5,156 bases of DNA from Parcubacteria group bacterium CG11_big_fil_rev_8_21_14_0_20_39_14 (GTDB taxonomy: Bacteria; Patescibacteriota; Minisyncoccia; Minisyncoccales; GCA-002787255). A model generated the notes under the pieces. It was given only the letters and a program-made list of their open reading frames with translations. It searched no databases and was not told the DNA's origin. Shown piece by piece: positions 1 through 4,869 of the stretch. Location: NCBI GenBank assembly GCA_002787255.1, contig PCWD01000046.1:1-5156 (forward strand), written 5' to 3'. The position numbers and the translations under genes were made by a program. Position 1 is the first letter of the stretch; every line of letters begins with the position of its first letter.

Positions 1-27
1 GGGGTAAAAGAAAAATTTTATTCATTT

Positions 28-48
28 AGAGGTTAAGACCTCTTTTTT
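28..48 (+). terminator. intrinsic terminator of an upstream gene
   Basis: AGAGGT (28-33) pairs perfectly with ACCTCT (38-43) across a TAAG tetraloop, and a run of six T (43-48) follows directly. This is a compact rho-independent terminator for a transcript entering from the left of the window. It is enclosed by a second inverted repeat, GGGGTA (1-6) with TACCCC (54-59), which could lengthen the structure. It ends 17 bases before the next promoter, so it insulates the following gene. Confidence 0.7.
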
Positions 49-64
49 AATTCTACCCCAGACC

Positions 65-93
65 TTGACAAAATTGAGGATATATGCTACAAT
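65..93 (+). promoter_or_regulatory. strong sigma70-type promoter of the 151-aa gene
   Basis: TTGACA (65-70), a spacer of exactly 17 bp, then TACAAT (88-93) preceded by TGC, which makes an extended -10 element. Transcription should begin near base 100, leaving an untranslated leader of about 130 nt before the ATG at 230. This placement also rules out the TTG at 65 as a start codon, because it is part of the -35 box. The -10 region closely resembles those at 1305-1313 and 4141-4149. Confidence 0.85.
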
Positions 94-122
94 TGAAGTA
101 TCAACAGGTGAAAAACTTGTTG

Positions 123-156
123 GGCCGTCAAAGAGGTCTGCTCGGCCTCTTACCTC
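123..156 (+). promoter_or_regulatory. leader with mutually exclusive hairpins
   Basis: Within the predicted 5' leader, GGCCG (123-127) can pair with CGGCC (143-147), while AAGAGG (131-136) can pair with CCTCTT (146-151). A third pairing is GAGGT (133-137) with ACCTC (152-156). These share bases and cannot all form together. A small CCGA/TCGG hairpin (161-164 with 171-174) lies downstream. Competing structures in a ~130-nt leader are what an RNA switch or attenuator looks like, but I recognise no known riboswitch and the helices are short. Regulation here is inference only. Confidence 0.3.
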
Positions 157-229
157 GCTTCCGAATAAAATCGGTCGCAAGGTCCAAAATATTCTTGGTG
201 GCGGGAATTTCTCAAAAAGGAGGAGAAAA

Positions 230-685
230 ATGAACGGGCAAGATTACATTGTCAATCTGGCGGAACAGGTCGTAGGAAGGAACGTAATCCAGGAACTGGA
301 GAAACAGCACGTAAGCTTTGGTTCGTCTGGCACCGATTGCGATGTGACTCCCGATGAACTATTTACCGCGCTTTACGCTCAGGTCAAGGCGAAGGTAAAG
401 GAGATGAACCCGAAGACTATCGGCTATATCTGCACTTACGCATTGGCGGAAGACGCAGATCTCGGATTAGGTCGCAATATGGGAAATTTCTCCGGATTCG
501 TCAGGAACACGACAATCTCTGCGGTGCATCCGCAAGATTTCAGCTCCAAGCTGTCCGGCCGAGAACTGATTGAGGAGATCGCAGTGGCGACAATCGTGGG
601 TGTCATCTACGATACAATCAATCAGAGTGGTTGGGACGTGGACCGCAGTGACTGGCAAATAGACCGCTACGCCTACAGAACCTAA
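230..685 (+). CDS. hypothetical protein, 151 aa, strongly expressed
   Basis: The function is not recognised. The start is ATG at 230 because an excellent ribosome site, AAGGAGGAG (217-225), lies at ideal spacing. The same frame is open back to 65, but that stretch overlaps the promoter and leader. The product is soluble and acidic-leaning with no signal peptide or obvious membrane helix. The N-terminal part (about 1-30) looks helical, and a central helix is rich in Lys and Ala (about 45-60). A later segment, roughly residues 108-130 (LSGRELIEEI onward), is followed by a Trp/Asp/Tyr-rich tail. There are two cysteines near the middle and start of the protein but no CxxC pair. The gene is visibly less AT-rich than the membrane genes downstream and uses more G/C-ending codons, which could reflect high expression or foreign origin. 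It appears monocistronic, with its own promoter and a terminator near 782-806. Confidence 0.8.
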   Translation: MNGQDYIVNLAEQVVGRNVIQELEKQHVSFGSSGTDCDVTPDELFTALYAQVKAKVKEMNPKTIGYICTYALAEDADLGLGRNMGNFSGFVRNTTISAVHPQDFSSKLSGRELIEEIAVATIVGVIYDTINQSGWDVDRSDWQIDRYAYRT

Positions 686-702
686 CACGTATAACCGCCA
701 AA

Positions 703-738
703 AAGGTGGAGGAGTTGCTTCTTGCTCTTCTCCACCTT
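703..738 (+). repeat. long inverted repeat in the 3' UTR
   Basis: AAGGTGGAG (703-711) pairs perfectly with CTCCACCTT (730-738). The loop can zip further through GAG (712-714) and CTC (725-727) with a two-base bulge. It lies 17 bases past the stop of the 151-aa gene. No T-tract follows, so it is not a classical terminator on its own. It may protect the mRNA 3' end or form a composite with the hairpin at 782-806. Confidence 0.6.
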
Positions 739-781
739 AACCCCTAAGTAAGTGTTCAAAAGAAGATTTATTTAGGACAAG

Positions 782-806
782 AAATCAGCTTATCAGCTGG
801 TTTTTT
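782..806 (+). terminator. probable intrinsic terminator
   Basis: CAGCT (786-790) pairs with AGCTG (795-799) across a TATC loop. One G·T pair and three A-T pairs extend the stem to 782-803, and six T follow from 801. The helix is small and its lower part is A-T, so efficiency is uncertain. It is the best termination signal after the 151-aa gene. Confidence 0.5.
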
Positions 807-872
807 GTTTCCGGAATTTGCCGCCGAAGGTAAAATCTGTTATGCTTTTGATAGCGAGCCTTATTCGCCAAA

Positions 873-895
873 TGCTCAAAATTGTGATTTGAGCA
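873..895 (+). repeat. perfect 8-bp inverted repeat
   Basis: TGCTCAAA (873-880) and TTTGAGCA (888-895) are exact reverse complements separated by seven bases. It could be an RNA hairpin or a dyad binding site for a dimeric regulator. No T-tract follows, so it is unlikely to be a terminator. Confidence 0.5.
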
Positions 896-948
896 AGGTC
901 GATTTCAAGCGCATAAATATTATGCCCGGTTATTTTTCTCTGCGGTTC

Positions 949-1016
949 CTGTGTTATTCTGTGTGAAATTAAGTTTTTACATGGACTTGCAAAAAAATAA
1001 ACACAGCTAAACACAG
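949..1016 (+). repeat. imperfect inverted repeat of CTGTGT/ACACAG units
   Basis: The 16-base arm at 949-964 and the arm at 1001-1016 are reverse complements at 13 of 16 positions, with mismatches only in the centre. Each arm contains the hexamer twice, 10 bases apart (949-954 and 959-964; 1001-1006 and 1011-1016). The 36-base interior is AT-rich. It resembles a dispersed intergenic repeat more than coding sequence. Confidence 0.55.
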
Positions 1017-1049
1017 AAGATTAATTGTTGGCAGTGTTAAAGTTTAAAT

Positions 1050-1298
1050 ATGTTATTTAAAATTACGGCAATATTGGGCGGTAAAAAAGCGGTTAAAAGT
1101 TTAGGAGCTTTTTGTCTGCTCATGTTCGGAATATGCGCTCTAATTTTTCAGTTTTGGATAGATGTGCTTCAGCCCCCATGGATAATATGGGTATTCAGGG
1201 GCGGGGCAATTTTAGGATTAATTTTGCTGCTCGGCGGAATTTTTGCTACGGATGTGCCGGACGGTATAAAAGAAAAGATAGAGAATATAAATCAATAG
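1050..1298 (+). CDS. small membrane protein, two predicted TM helices, 82 aa
   Basis: No family is recognised. Two hydrophobic segments are clear: about residues 17-39 (starting SLGAFCLLMF) and 43-66 (PWIIWVFRGG onward), joined by a very short Pro-Pro turn. This predicts a helical hairpin in the cytoplasmic membrane. The N-terminus is basic (KKAVK, residues 12-16) and the short C-terminal tail is charged (IKEKIENINQ). By the positive-inside rule, both ends probably face the cytoplasm. The ATG at 1050 is the first start after an in-frame stop, but there is no SD ahead of it, as for the other membrane genes here. It ends with TAG, 21 bases before the candidate RNA. Length, hydrophobic pattern and composition support a real gene, but conservation is untested. 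Confidence 0.6.
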   Translation: MLFKITAILGGKKAVKSLGAFCLLMFGICALIFQFWIDVLQPPWIIWVFRGGAILGLILLLGGIFATDVPDGIKEKIENINQ

Positions 1299-1304
1299 AG
1301 ATTG

Positions 1305-1313
1305 TGCTATAAT
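1305..1313 (+). promoter_or_regulatory. extended -10 promoter of the candidate RNA
   Basis: TGC-TATAAT (1305-1313) is a perfect -10 hexamer with an extended TG. The 11-mer TGTGCTATAAT (1303-1313) is identical to the one at 4139-4149. The -35 region 17 bp upstream (1285-1290) is poor, so activity would rely on the extended -10. The predicted start, about 1320, coincides with the first base of the structured element GATGCGTAATAA. Confidence 0.65.
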
Positions 1314-1319
1314 AAACCT

Positions 1320-1452
1320 GATGCGTAATAAATAATTGCAGCGTTTCAACGCGAAACCGATGCGAAACAAGGCGGCTGCAAAGGTTTGTGGCAATATAAA
1401 GTTCGGCGAAGCCGCCTACGTAAAACCCACGCGAAAATTATTACGCGCTATC
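1320..1452 (+). ncRNA. candidate structured RNA, family unknown
   Basis: The ends of this segment pair: GCGTAATAA (1323-1331) is the exact reverse complement of TTATTACGC (1438-1446), and GAT (1320-1322) can add three pairs with ATC (1450-1452) after a bulge. Inside lie GGCGGCT (1371-1377) paired with AGCCGCC (1410-1416), a small GCGT/ACGC tetraloop hairpin (1341-1352), a repeated GCGAAAC (1351-1357, 1362-1368), and a possible pseudoknot of GTGG (1388-1391) with CCAC (1427-1430). It is richer in G+C than its flanks. A promoter is positioned to start exactly at its 5' end, and related sequence recurs at 5121. It may be a free-standing RNA or the ~337-nt leader of the channel-like gene. No T-tract terminator follows, so the 3' end is approximate. 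I do not recognise the family. A mobile palindromic element is the main alternative. Confidence 0.5.
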
Positions 1453-1472
1453 TTTAATAAAATAAATTTTAT

Positions 1473-1494
1473 CCAAGACCAGATTTGTTCTTGG
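1473..1494 (+). repeat. hairpin downstream of the candidate RNA
   Basis: CCAAGA (1473-1478) pairs with TCTTGG (1489-1494) over a 10-base loop. An alternative pairing, GACCA (1477-1481) with TGGTC (1502-1506), overlaps it, and CGACCA (1551-1556) can also pair with TGGTCG (1502-1507). No T-run follows, so I do not call it a terminator. Confidence 0.35.
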
Positions 1495-1536
1495 AGAAAA
1501 TTGGTCGATAAACACAAAAAACATTTGAGCAATGAG

Positions 1537-1581
1537 TTTCTATTAGTTTTACGACCAGAGAGAGCGAATTTCTATTAGTTT
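1537..1581 (+). repeat. 13-bp direct repeat
   Basis: TTTCTATTAGTTT occurs at 1537-1549 and again at 1569-1581, 32 bases apart start to start. The second copy also forms the left arm of the inverted repeat at 1566-1611. Confidence 0.7.
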
Positions 1582-1611
1582 CTTTTTTAAAACAGAAATT
1601 TATAGAAATTT
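1566..1611 (+). repeat. AT-rich inverted repeat before the channel-like gene
   Basis: The arms 1566-1583 and 1594-1611 can form an 18-position helix with one U·U mismatch and two G·U pairs around a 10-base T/A-rich loop. It sits 46 bases upstream of the ATG at 1657. It could be an mRNA leader hairpin or DNA that readily extrudes or bends. Confidence 0.5.
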
Positions 1612-1633
1612 ATAGAAACCGATAGAGATTTGT
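1594..1633 (+). repeat. tandem decamer repeat
   Basis: AGAAATTTAT is repeated exactly at 1594-1603 and 1604-1613, followed by two degenerate units beginning AGAAACC (1614) and AGAGATT (1624). The period is about one helical turn, so this DNA may be bent or bind a protein cooperatively. Confidence 0.55.
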
Positions 1634-1656
1634 TGTTGATTTCAAAAGCAAAAATT

Positions 1657-2343
1657 ATGGTAAATTGGCTTGAAACAACATTAGAGGCTTTGCAAGCAGC
1701 CTGGGGAGGATTTATAACCTTTTTACCCAACCTTATAGGGGCTATTATTGTTTTTGTTGTCGGCTGGTTTGTTTCTGCCGGGATAGGAAAGTTATTAACC
1801 CGATTTTTAAATTTTTGTCATTTTAACCAATTTTTAGAGAGATTTGGCTGGAAAGAGGCTTTGGAAAAAGCGGAAATAAAATTTGATGCTTCAAAATTTC
1901 TGGGAATTGTAGTAAAATGGTGTCTGGTTATTGTATTTTTAATGGCAGCCGCTGATATTTTAGGGCTTGAGCAATTTTCGGGGTTTTTGGGCGGAGTTTT
2001 GGGATATGTCCCAAATATTATTATTGCCGTTTTAATTTTCATTGTCGCAACAATAATAGCCGACATTCTTGAAGGGATAGTAAAGGGAGCCACTCAGAAA
2101 GCCGGTATTGCCTATGCTAAATTTTTGGGCGAGCTCGTGCGCTGGGCAGTTTTGGTTTTTGCCGCCATAGCTATTTTTTCTCAGTTGGGAGTAGCCGCAA
2201 CTATTATTAACGCTTTGGTAGTTGGTTTTATTGGAATGTTGGCATTGGCCGGAGGACTGGCTTTCGGATTAGGCGGAAAAGACGAAGCTCATGACTTTTT
2301 GAAAAAATTAAAAAAGAAAGTTTCTGAAGAAATAGAAAGATAG
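1657..2343 (+). CDS. conserved-TM-helix protein, mechanosensitive-channel-like
   Basis: A 228-aa multi-spanning cytoplasmic membrane protein related to the conserved TM helix repeat/MscS-like group. Hydrophobic segments lie at about residues 19-44, 81-105, 112-138, 160-180 and 182-206. Two segments carry the same internal motif: LPNLIGAIIVFVVGWF (23-38) and YVPNIIIAVLIFIVATI (117-133). Near the end, GGLAFGLGGKDEAHDF (199-214) is the Gly-rich motif that follows the pore-lining helix in MscS relatives. The tail is a short Lys/Glu helix. A full MscS beta domain is absent, as is normal for this short group. Known relatives are thought to respond to membrane tension or maintain envelope integrity, but a gated channel is not proven. 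ATG 1657 is preferred. The frame is also open from TTG 1630 (nine more residues), but that runs back into the decamer repeat. Neither start has an SD. It may be transcribed from the RNA promoter at 1305. Confidence 0.8.
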   Translation: MVNWLETTLEALQAAWGGFITFLPNLIGAIIVFVVGWFVSAGIGKLLTRFLNFCHFNQFLERFGWKEALEKAEIKFDASKFLGIVVKWCLVIVFLMAAADILGLEQFSGFLGGVLGYVPNIIIAVLIFIVATIIADILEGIVKGATQKAGIAYAKFLGELVRWAVLVFAAIAIFSQLGVAATIINALVVGFIGMLALAGGLAFGLGGKDEAHDFLKKLKKKVSEEIER

Positions 2344-2375
2344 CCAAAAGACAGGCAAAGCCTTTTATATAGAAA

Positions 2376-2409
2376 TTTAAAGGGGGTAATTTTTGTTACC
2401 CCCTTTAAA
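2376..2409 (+). terminator. perfect 14-bp hairpin between the channel-like gene and murJ
   Basis: TTTAAAGGGGGTAA (2376-2389) and TTACCCCCTTTAAA (2396-2409) are exact reverse complements around a six-base loop. Five G-C pairs sit in the middle of the stem. Six T occur at 2415-2420, separated from the stem by GAAAA. The structure could terminate the upstream transcript, although the T-run is displaced. It lies only 11 bases before the murJ start codon, so it may instead affect translation initiation or mRNA stability of a co-transcript. Confidence 0.6.
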
Positions 2410-2420
2410 GAAAATTTTTT

Positions 2421-4085
2421 ATGTTTGGCAGGTTTTTAAATTCTCAATCAAAAACTATTACCTCCGCCGCTTTTATTTTAGGTTCGGCAAGTTTGGGCAG
2501 TAAAATTTTGGGTTTGTTCAGAGACCGGCTTTTGGCCGGTCATTTTGGCGCCGGAGACGAACTTGATATGTATTATGCCGCTTTTCGAATTCCCGACCTG
2601 GTTTTTAATCTTTTAATTATTGGCGCCATCTCCGCCGCTTTTATCCCGGTTTTTACCGAGTTTTGGGCCCGCAATCAAAAAGAAGCTTGGTTAATAGCTA
2701 ATGGAGTTTTAAACCTCTTTTTGGCGGTTTTAATTTTTCTTTCAATAATTTTAATCTTTTTTTGCCCCATGTTAATTTCAATCATCACTCCCGGATTTGA
2801 GGGAGAAAAAAAAGAAATTACTGTTGCCCTAACAAGGATTATGTTTTTAAGTCCGCTCTTTTTGGCTGTCAGTAATATTTTTTCGGGAATTTTACAATCT
2901 TTTAAACGTTTTTTTGTTTATTCAATGGCTCCGATTATGTACAATATTGGCACAATTTTGGGGATTTTATTTTTTGTTCCCAAAATTGGAGTTTACGGTT
3001 TGGCCTTCGGGGTTGTTTTGGGAGCGTTTTTGCATATGGCAATTCAGATTCCTTCAGCTAAATTTTGCGGCTATCGCTATCGCTTTGTATTTAATATCTA
3101 TCATCAGGGAATTAGAAAAATCATTAAATTGATGGTGCCCAGAACAATTGGGCTTGGCGCTTTTCAGATAAACCTTATAGTAATTACAGCTATTGCTTCC
3201 ACTTTGGCTTCGGGAAGCATCGCCGTTTTTAATTTATCCAACAATTTTCAATATATTCCTGTTGGAATTATTGGGATTTCTTTTGCCACCGCTGCTTTTC
3301 CCTCGTTATCCCAAGAGTTTGCTATTCAGCGAAAAAAAGAGTTTGCCCCCCCATATTCCGTTAGAAATAAATATTTAACGGGATTTATTCAAAAATTTTC
3401 TTCAACCTTCAGACAAATTTTGTTTTTGATAATTCCGCTATCCGCTTTAATTTTTATTTTGAGAGCCCAAATTGTCAGGCTCGTTTTGGGAACGGGTCAG
3501 TTTAGCTGGGTGGATACAAGGCTTACAGCCGCCTGTCTCGGTCTTTTTTCTTTAGGAATTTTTGCCCAATCTTTTACACCTTTACTTTCCAGGGCTTTTT
3601 ACGCTTTGCACAATACTTTAACCCCGGTAGTAATAAGTATTTTTAGTATGGCATTGAATATCGGGCTTTCCTTTCTTTTGGTTTGGCTTTTGACTTTTAA
3701 TAATATTTTTTACGATTTTATTTTTGAGAATTTAAAACTTCAGGGAATTAGCGAGATTGCCATTTTGGGCTTGCCCTTAGCTTTTTCAATTGCCGGGATT
3801 TTTAATTTTACCTTGCTTATTTTTAGGCTTCATAAAAAGCTCGGAGATTTGGACTTAAAAACAATTTCAAGAGCTTTTTTTAAAATTTTACTGGCTACCC
3901 TTGTAATGGCCGAAATTACCTATTTGGGTCTTTACATTTTGGCTGACCTTGTAAACATGCAGACATTTTTCGGTGTTTTTTTGCAGGCAGCGGGAGCGGC
4001 ATCTATCGGGTTTCTCGCCTATCTTTTAATCGCCAGATTTTTAAACCTTTATGAATTTAAAAAAATTATAAATTCAATAAGATGA
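2421..4085 (+). CDS. murJ: lipid II flippase MurJ (MviN family)
   Basis: MurJ moves the lipid-linked peptidoglycan precursor lipid II across the cytoplasmic membrane. This protein (554 aa, slightly longer than many MurJ) has the MOP-superfamily pattern of about 14 hydrophobic helices. The family signature is near the N-terminus: GLFRDRLLAGHFGAGDELD (31-49), then AFRIPD (54-59) and AFIPVFTE (73-80). In ungapped comparison with E. coli MurJ from memory, R34/D35 match R24/D25 and D49 matches D39. Further hallmarks are TLASGS (261-266), ATAAFPSLS (289-297) and LLSRAFYALHNTLTPV (388-403). A loop at about 303-325 is basic and variable. The position aligned with E. coli R270 is Asn275. The ATG follows directly after six T with no SD, but upstream extension would enter the hairpin and downstream starts would cut the first helix. 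The neighbouring membrane protein fits an envelope context. An O-antigen-type flippase is the unlikely alternative. Confidence 0.93.
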   Translation: MFGRFLNSQSKTITSAAFILGSASLGSKILGLFRDRLLAGHFGAGDELDMYYAAFRIPDLVFNLLIIGAISAAFIPVFTEFWARNQKEAWLIANGVLNLFLAVLIFLSIILIFFCPMLISIITPGFEGEKKEITVALTRIMFLSPLFLAVSNIFSGILQSFKRFFVYSMAPIMYNIGTILGILFFVPKIGVYGLAFGVVLGAFLHMAIQIPSAKFCGYRYRFVFNIYHQGIRKIIKLMVPRTIGLGAFQINLIVITAIASTLASGSIAVFNLSNNFQYIPVGIIGISFATAAFPSLSQEFAIQRKKEFAPPYSVRNKYLTGFIQKFSSTFRQILFLIIPLSALIFILRAQIVRLVLGTGQFSWVDTRLTAACLGLFSLGIFAQSFTPLLSRAFYALHNTLTPVVISIFSMALNIGLSFLLVWLLTFNNIFYDFIFENLKLQGISEIAILGLPLAFSIAGIFNFTLLIFRLHKKLGDLDLKTISRAFFKILLATLVMAEITYLGLYILADLVNMQTFFGVFLQAAGAASIGFLAYLLIARFLNLYEFKKIINSIR

Positions 4086-4087
4086 AC

Positions 4088-4117
4088 CGCAAAAAATTCG
4101 CAAAAAAAATTCCAAAA
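4088..4117 (+). promoter_or_regulatory. phased A-tracts upstream of the operon promoter
   Basis: Three A-tracts begin at 4091, 4102 and 4114, 11-12 bases apart, so they lie on one face of the helix. The 9-mer CGCAAAAAA is repeated exactly (4088-4096 and 4099-4107). Positioned just upstream of the -35 box, they resemble an UP element or intrinsically bent DNA that would boost the promoter at 4121. Confidence 0.5.
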
Positions 4118-4120
4118 CGC

Positions 4121-4149
4121 TTGACAAGATTAAAACAGTGTGCTATAAT
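4121..4149 (+). promoter_or_regulatory. consensus sigma70-type promoter of the four-gene operon
   Basis: TTGACA (4121-4126), exactly 17 bp, then TATAAT (4144-4149) with TGC before it. Both hexamers are perfect consensus and the -10 is extended. The expected start is near 4156, giving a ~60-nt leader. It lies 35 bases past the murJ stop, so the small-gene operon is uncoupled from murJ. It is one of the two strongest promoters in the window. Confidence 0.9.
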
Positions 4150-4216
4150 GAAAGTGTCGGAATGGACATGTTTGTGGTAGATTTAACGGGAAAAATTAGC
4201 CAAGAGGAGAAAAAAT

Positions 4217-4666
4217 ATGAACGGACCGGAGGTTTTAAGAAAGTTTTTGGAATCGTTGGAATCGGTTGACTGCCCCAAGGGTTCCCCGGGAAAGAAAAAC
4301 GTTGATTTGGTAATCAACGGAGAACTGGCGGTGACAACTGAAAACTTCATCTGCGGCATTTCTTTTGCTCCAAACAGAACTCAACAGGAGCAGGGAAAGT
4401 TAATTTTAGGTTTTTCGGATAATATCCCAGGAGCAGAAAAAGCAGAAAAAGTGGATTTGGTTATTTGTCTAAACAGCGGCGAGTTTCGTTTTGCTCTTAA
4501 ATATCTTTCGGGATATGGAGCCTGGATGCTCAAAGTTCCTTGTGAATATTCCACAATATTAAGAGACAATCTGGACTGGGCTGTAAAAAAAGGCGCGGTG
4601 AGAATTGAAGTAGAAACAAAAAATCATTTTTTGTCCAAAGCAGCGGAGGAAAAAGGAGATGGATAA
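4217..4666 (+). CDS. hypothetical protein, 149 aa, first gene of small operon
   Basis: No family is recognised. ATG 4217 is supported by AGAGGAG (4203-4209) seven bases upstream. The product looks soluble and cytoplasmic, with no signal peptide or membrane segment. The N-terminus is probably helical (LRKFLESLE, 7-15), followed by a Gly/Pro/Lys-rich linker (about 20-27). Then alternating hydrophobic stretches suggest beta strands: VDLVINGEL (29-37), GKLILGF (60-66), VDLVICL (79-85) and FRFALKYL (90-97). A final helix is about 113-124 and the tail is Lys/Glu-rich. Cysteines are scattered (19, 46, 84, 109) without a CxxC pair. Its last eight bases overlap the next gene, implying translational coupling. 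The strong promoter and good SD imply substantial expression. Confidence 0.82.
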   Translation: MNGPEVLRKFLESLESVDCPKGSPGKKNVDLVINGELAVTTENFICGISFAPNRTQQEQGKLILGFSDNIPGAEKAEKVDLVICLNSGEFRFALKYLSGYGAWMLKVPCEYSTILRDNLDWAVKKGAVRIEVETKNHFLSKAAEEKGDG

Positions 4667-4853
4667 AACGATGAAAAAAATTTTGCTTGAACACAATGGA
4701 AAACTAACAATGGGATTAGTGAGCCGGGAAGAAGAGCTTTTCGGAGCAGAGGGTCTGCTTCCAGCCATTATCATTGAATTGTCTAACGGCGAGAATCTTT
4801 ATATGAGTGTTGCCGAATTTAGAGAATTAAAGGTAAGAGCAAACTATCAGTAA
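4659..4853 (+). CDS. hypothetical protein, 64 aa
   Basis: Unrecognised. The start at 4659 overlaps the preceding stop by eight bases and has GGAGGA (4645-4650) at eight-base spacing. A second ATG at 4671 (residue 5) has AAGGAG (4653-4658) at twelve-base spacing and is a possible alternative giving 60 aa. The pattern suggests a small beta-rich fold: KILLEHNGKLTMGLV (7-21), then AIIIELSNGENLYMSV (36-51), ending in a short helix (AEFRELK). No cysteine, signal or membrane segment is seen. The overlap with its neighbour makes co-translation, and perhaps a physical partnership, likely. Confidence 0.75.
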   Translation: MDKTMKKILLEHNGKLTMGLVSREEELFGAEGLLPAIIIELSNGENLYMSVAEFRELKVRANYQ

Positions 4854-4869
4854 AAGAAGGACAAGTAAA

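Larger units (their letters stand above)
807..1049. other. non-coding stretch with inverted repeats, no supportable gene
   Basis: With the 3' UTR before it, this makes about 364 bases without a gene. I see no convincing reading frame: the minus-strand frame across 793-1014 lacks a ribosome site, has a sequence of low coding character, and covers both the terminator and the repeats. The stretch contains an 8-bp perfect hairpin (873-895) and an imperfect 16-bp inverted repeat made of CTGTGT units (949-1016). No clear promoter for the gene at 1050 was found. Confidence 0.5.

Noticed and set aside
65..229. N-terminal extension of the 151-aa protein from TTG 65
   Set aside because: The TTG is part of a consensus -35 box and the -10 lies inside the extension. 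The strong SD at 217-225 fixes the start at 230.
703..738. Hairpin as terminator of the 151-aa gene
   Set aside because: There is no T-tract after the stem. The hairpin at 782-806 fits better.
793..1014. 73-codon minus-strand frame
   Set aside because: No ribosome site. It runs through a terminator and inverted repeats, and the translation shows no domain-like pattern.
1316..1345. TPP riboswitch-like string ACCTGATGCGTAAT
   Set aside because: The CUGAGA part and the other TPP helices are absent, and the helices actually seen do not match that fold.
1336..1578. 80-codon frame from TTG
   Set aside because: It starts inside the structured RNA, has no SD, and spans hairpins and repeats. RNA structure explains the segment better.
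1594..1633. CRISPR array or similar
   Set aside because: The units are 10 bp, contiguous and degenerate, with no spacers and no cas genes.
1630..1656. TTG start giving a nine-residue longer channel-like protein
   Set aside because: The extension begins in the decamer repeat and adds nothing family-like. ATG 1657 sits just ahead of the first conserved helix. It cannot be fully excluded because neither start has an SD.
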